A DNA stretch of 6,590 bases from Thermoplasmata archaeon (GTDB lineage Archaea; Thermoplasmatota; Thermoplasmata; Thermoplasmatales; Thermoplasmataceae): contig JAJYRT010000099.1 in assembly GCA_021793945.1 (NCBI GenBank), positions 1-6,590 on the forward strand, written 5' to 3'. Position 1 is the stretch's first letter. Each line of letters begins with the position of its first letter. The position numbers and the translations under genes were made by a program. Positions 6,142 through 6,590 of this stretch are shown piece by piece. The notes beneath the pieces were generated by a model, which worked only from the letters and a program-made list of their open reading frames with translations, had not been told where the DNA came from and searched no databases.

Positions 6142-6366
6142 CTAAAATAGCGACTTGTACTCGGTTTTCTGCGAAGAACTCCAGAGGAATTCAAGCCTTG
6201 TTGTTCTTGCTCCTGGTTTCTCTTCTCTTGTCTGCATCAAGATGATGTTTCTTATAGTGTCCAAATTGAGGTTTTCCTTGGTCTTTGGGTCCGCCCAAAA
6301 CATCAGCATCACACCATAAAATTTTTTATTGATCCCACAGGAGTCGCTGAGTTTTATAACGTCCTT
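6142..6366 (-). pseudogene. 3' remnant of an unrecognised gene, truncated by the right IS copy
   Basis: Seventy-four codons of apparently genuine coding sequence run leftward from the IS boundary (beginning KDVIKLSDSCGINKKFYGV) to a TAG at 6144-6142. The only in-frame start candidate is a GTG at 6387 inside the IS, just after an IS-derived stop, so the original 5' end has been displaced. I do not recognise the family. The segment has a hydrophobic patch (FYGVMLMFWA), a polar helical stretch (KTKENLNLDTIRNIILMQ) and ends KTEYKSLF. It could be the C-terminus of a transposase, a defence-related ATPase or something else. It might also be the other half of the gene broken at 224, since both fragments lie on the minus strand in compatible order if the ends are joined; this is untested. 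Confidence 0.5.
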
Positions 6367-6590
6367 AGGATTTCCAAAAACTCCCACCGAATCCCTTTTT
6401 CATGACCTCATGATCAATATCCATGAACCTTTACCACACAGGATTATCCGAACTATACAGGGGGATCGAAGCACTTGGCGATCCCTTAACCGGCATTTCT
6501 GATCGCATTGACTTCGAGAGGATCAGGCCAATCCTCTCCTCTTTGTATGAGAATGACACGGAGAAGGGCGGAAGACCCAATTATGATCCG
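6367..6590 (+). mobile_element. 5' end of IS5-type insertion sequence, right copy
   Basis: This is the inverted partner of 1-224, 221 of 224 bases matching. The element begins near AGGATTTCCAAAAACTCCC and reads rightward off the window. Its start coincides with the break in the 6142-6366 gene fragment. With the left copy it brackets a 6.1-kb segment, 5' ends facing inward. Confidence 0.88.
6423..6590 (+). CDS. IS5-family (DUF772) transposase, N-terminal part, right copy
   Basis: ATG 6423 opens a 56-codon frame to the window edge. It encodes MNLYHTGLSELYRGIEALG at the start and GGRPNYDP at the end, the DUF772 signature of IS5-type DDE transposases. An in-frame TGA at 6411-6413 supports this ATG. 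Residue 42 is Tyr where the left copy has His. About 56 nt of IS sequence precede the ATG without a clear TATA box or Shine-Dalgarno motif. The catalytic DDE domain lies outside the window, so activity of this copy cannot be judged. Confidence 0.86.
   Translation, partial: MNLYHTGLSELYRGIEALGDPLTGISDRIDFERIRPILSSLYENDTEKGGRPNYDP

Noticed and set aside
1..6590. Terminal inverted repeats of a linear virus or plasmid
   Set aside because: The repeats encode the start of a DUF772 transposase that runs off the edge, which fits insertion sequences better than telomeric repeats.
1..6590. CRISPR array, tRNA or rRNA genes
   Set aside because: No regularly spaced repeats and no tRNA- or rRNA-like sequence were seen on either strand.

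Overview
The window looks archaeal. Promoters carry TATA boxes (TTTATA, ATATATAA) rather than -35/-10 pairs. The first gene of the main operon has a TATA box about 26 nt before its ATG, which suggests a leaderless mRNA, while downstream genes carry Shine-Dalgarno motifs (GAGGTGA, GGGGGTGA). AGA/AGG arginine and ATA isoleucine codons are frequent, and the DNA is fairly A+T rich by eye. The transposase types resemble those common in Thermoplasmatales and related Euryarchaeota, but that placement is inference from style and no gene here fixes the taxon.

Layout. Positions 1-224 and 6367-6590 are near-identical inverted copies (3 mismatches in 224) of the 5' end of an IS5-type (DUF772) insertion sequence. 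Their transposase genes point outward and run off both window edges. Just inside the left copy is the 5' part of a second transposase gene (224-469, minus), cut at the IS boundary. Just inside the right copy is the 3' part of an unrecognised gene (6142-6366, minus), cut the same way. Between them lie a NYN/LabA-like nuclease gene (694-1209, minus), a roughly 490-nt stretch with only doubtful small ORFs (1210-1700), and a rightward three-gene operon (1719-6043).

The operon is a type III restriction-modification system in an unusual format. It has a beta-class N6-adenine methyltransferase (Mod, 1719-3677), an SF2 helicase/translocase (Res motor, 3691-5700) with no C-terminal nuclease domain, and a separate ~116-residue PD-(D/E)xK endonuclease (5693-6043) that overlaps the end of the helicase gene. 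The three products would be expected to act together: Mod recognises and protects the host site, the ATP-dependent motor acts on unmodified DNA, and the small subunit cuts. One base fewer in a G5 run at the helicase/nuclease junction would fuse the last two genes into one ~785-residue Res, so the split may be real, phase-variable, or a sequence artefact.

As a whole the window resembles a composite-transposon-like or IS-bracketed defence cassette: an R-M system plus a possible RNase gene between inverted IS copies. The bracketed segment could be mobilised, or inverted by recombination between the copies.
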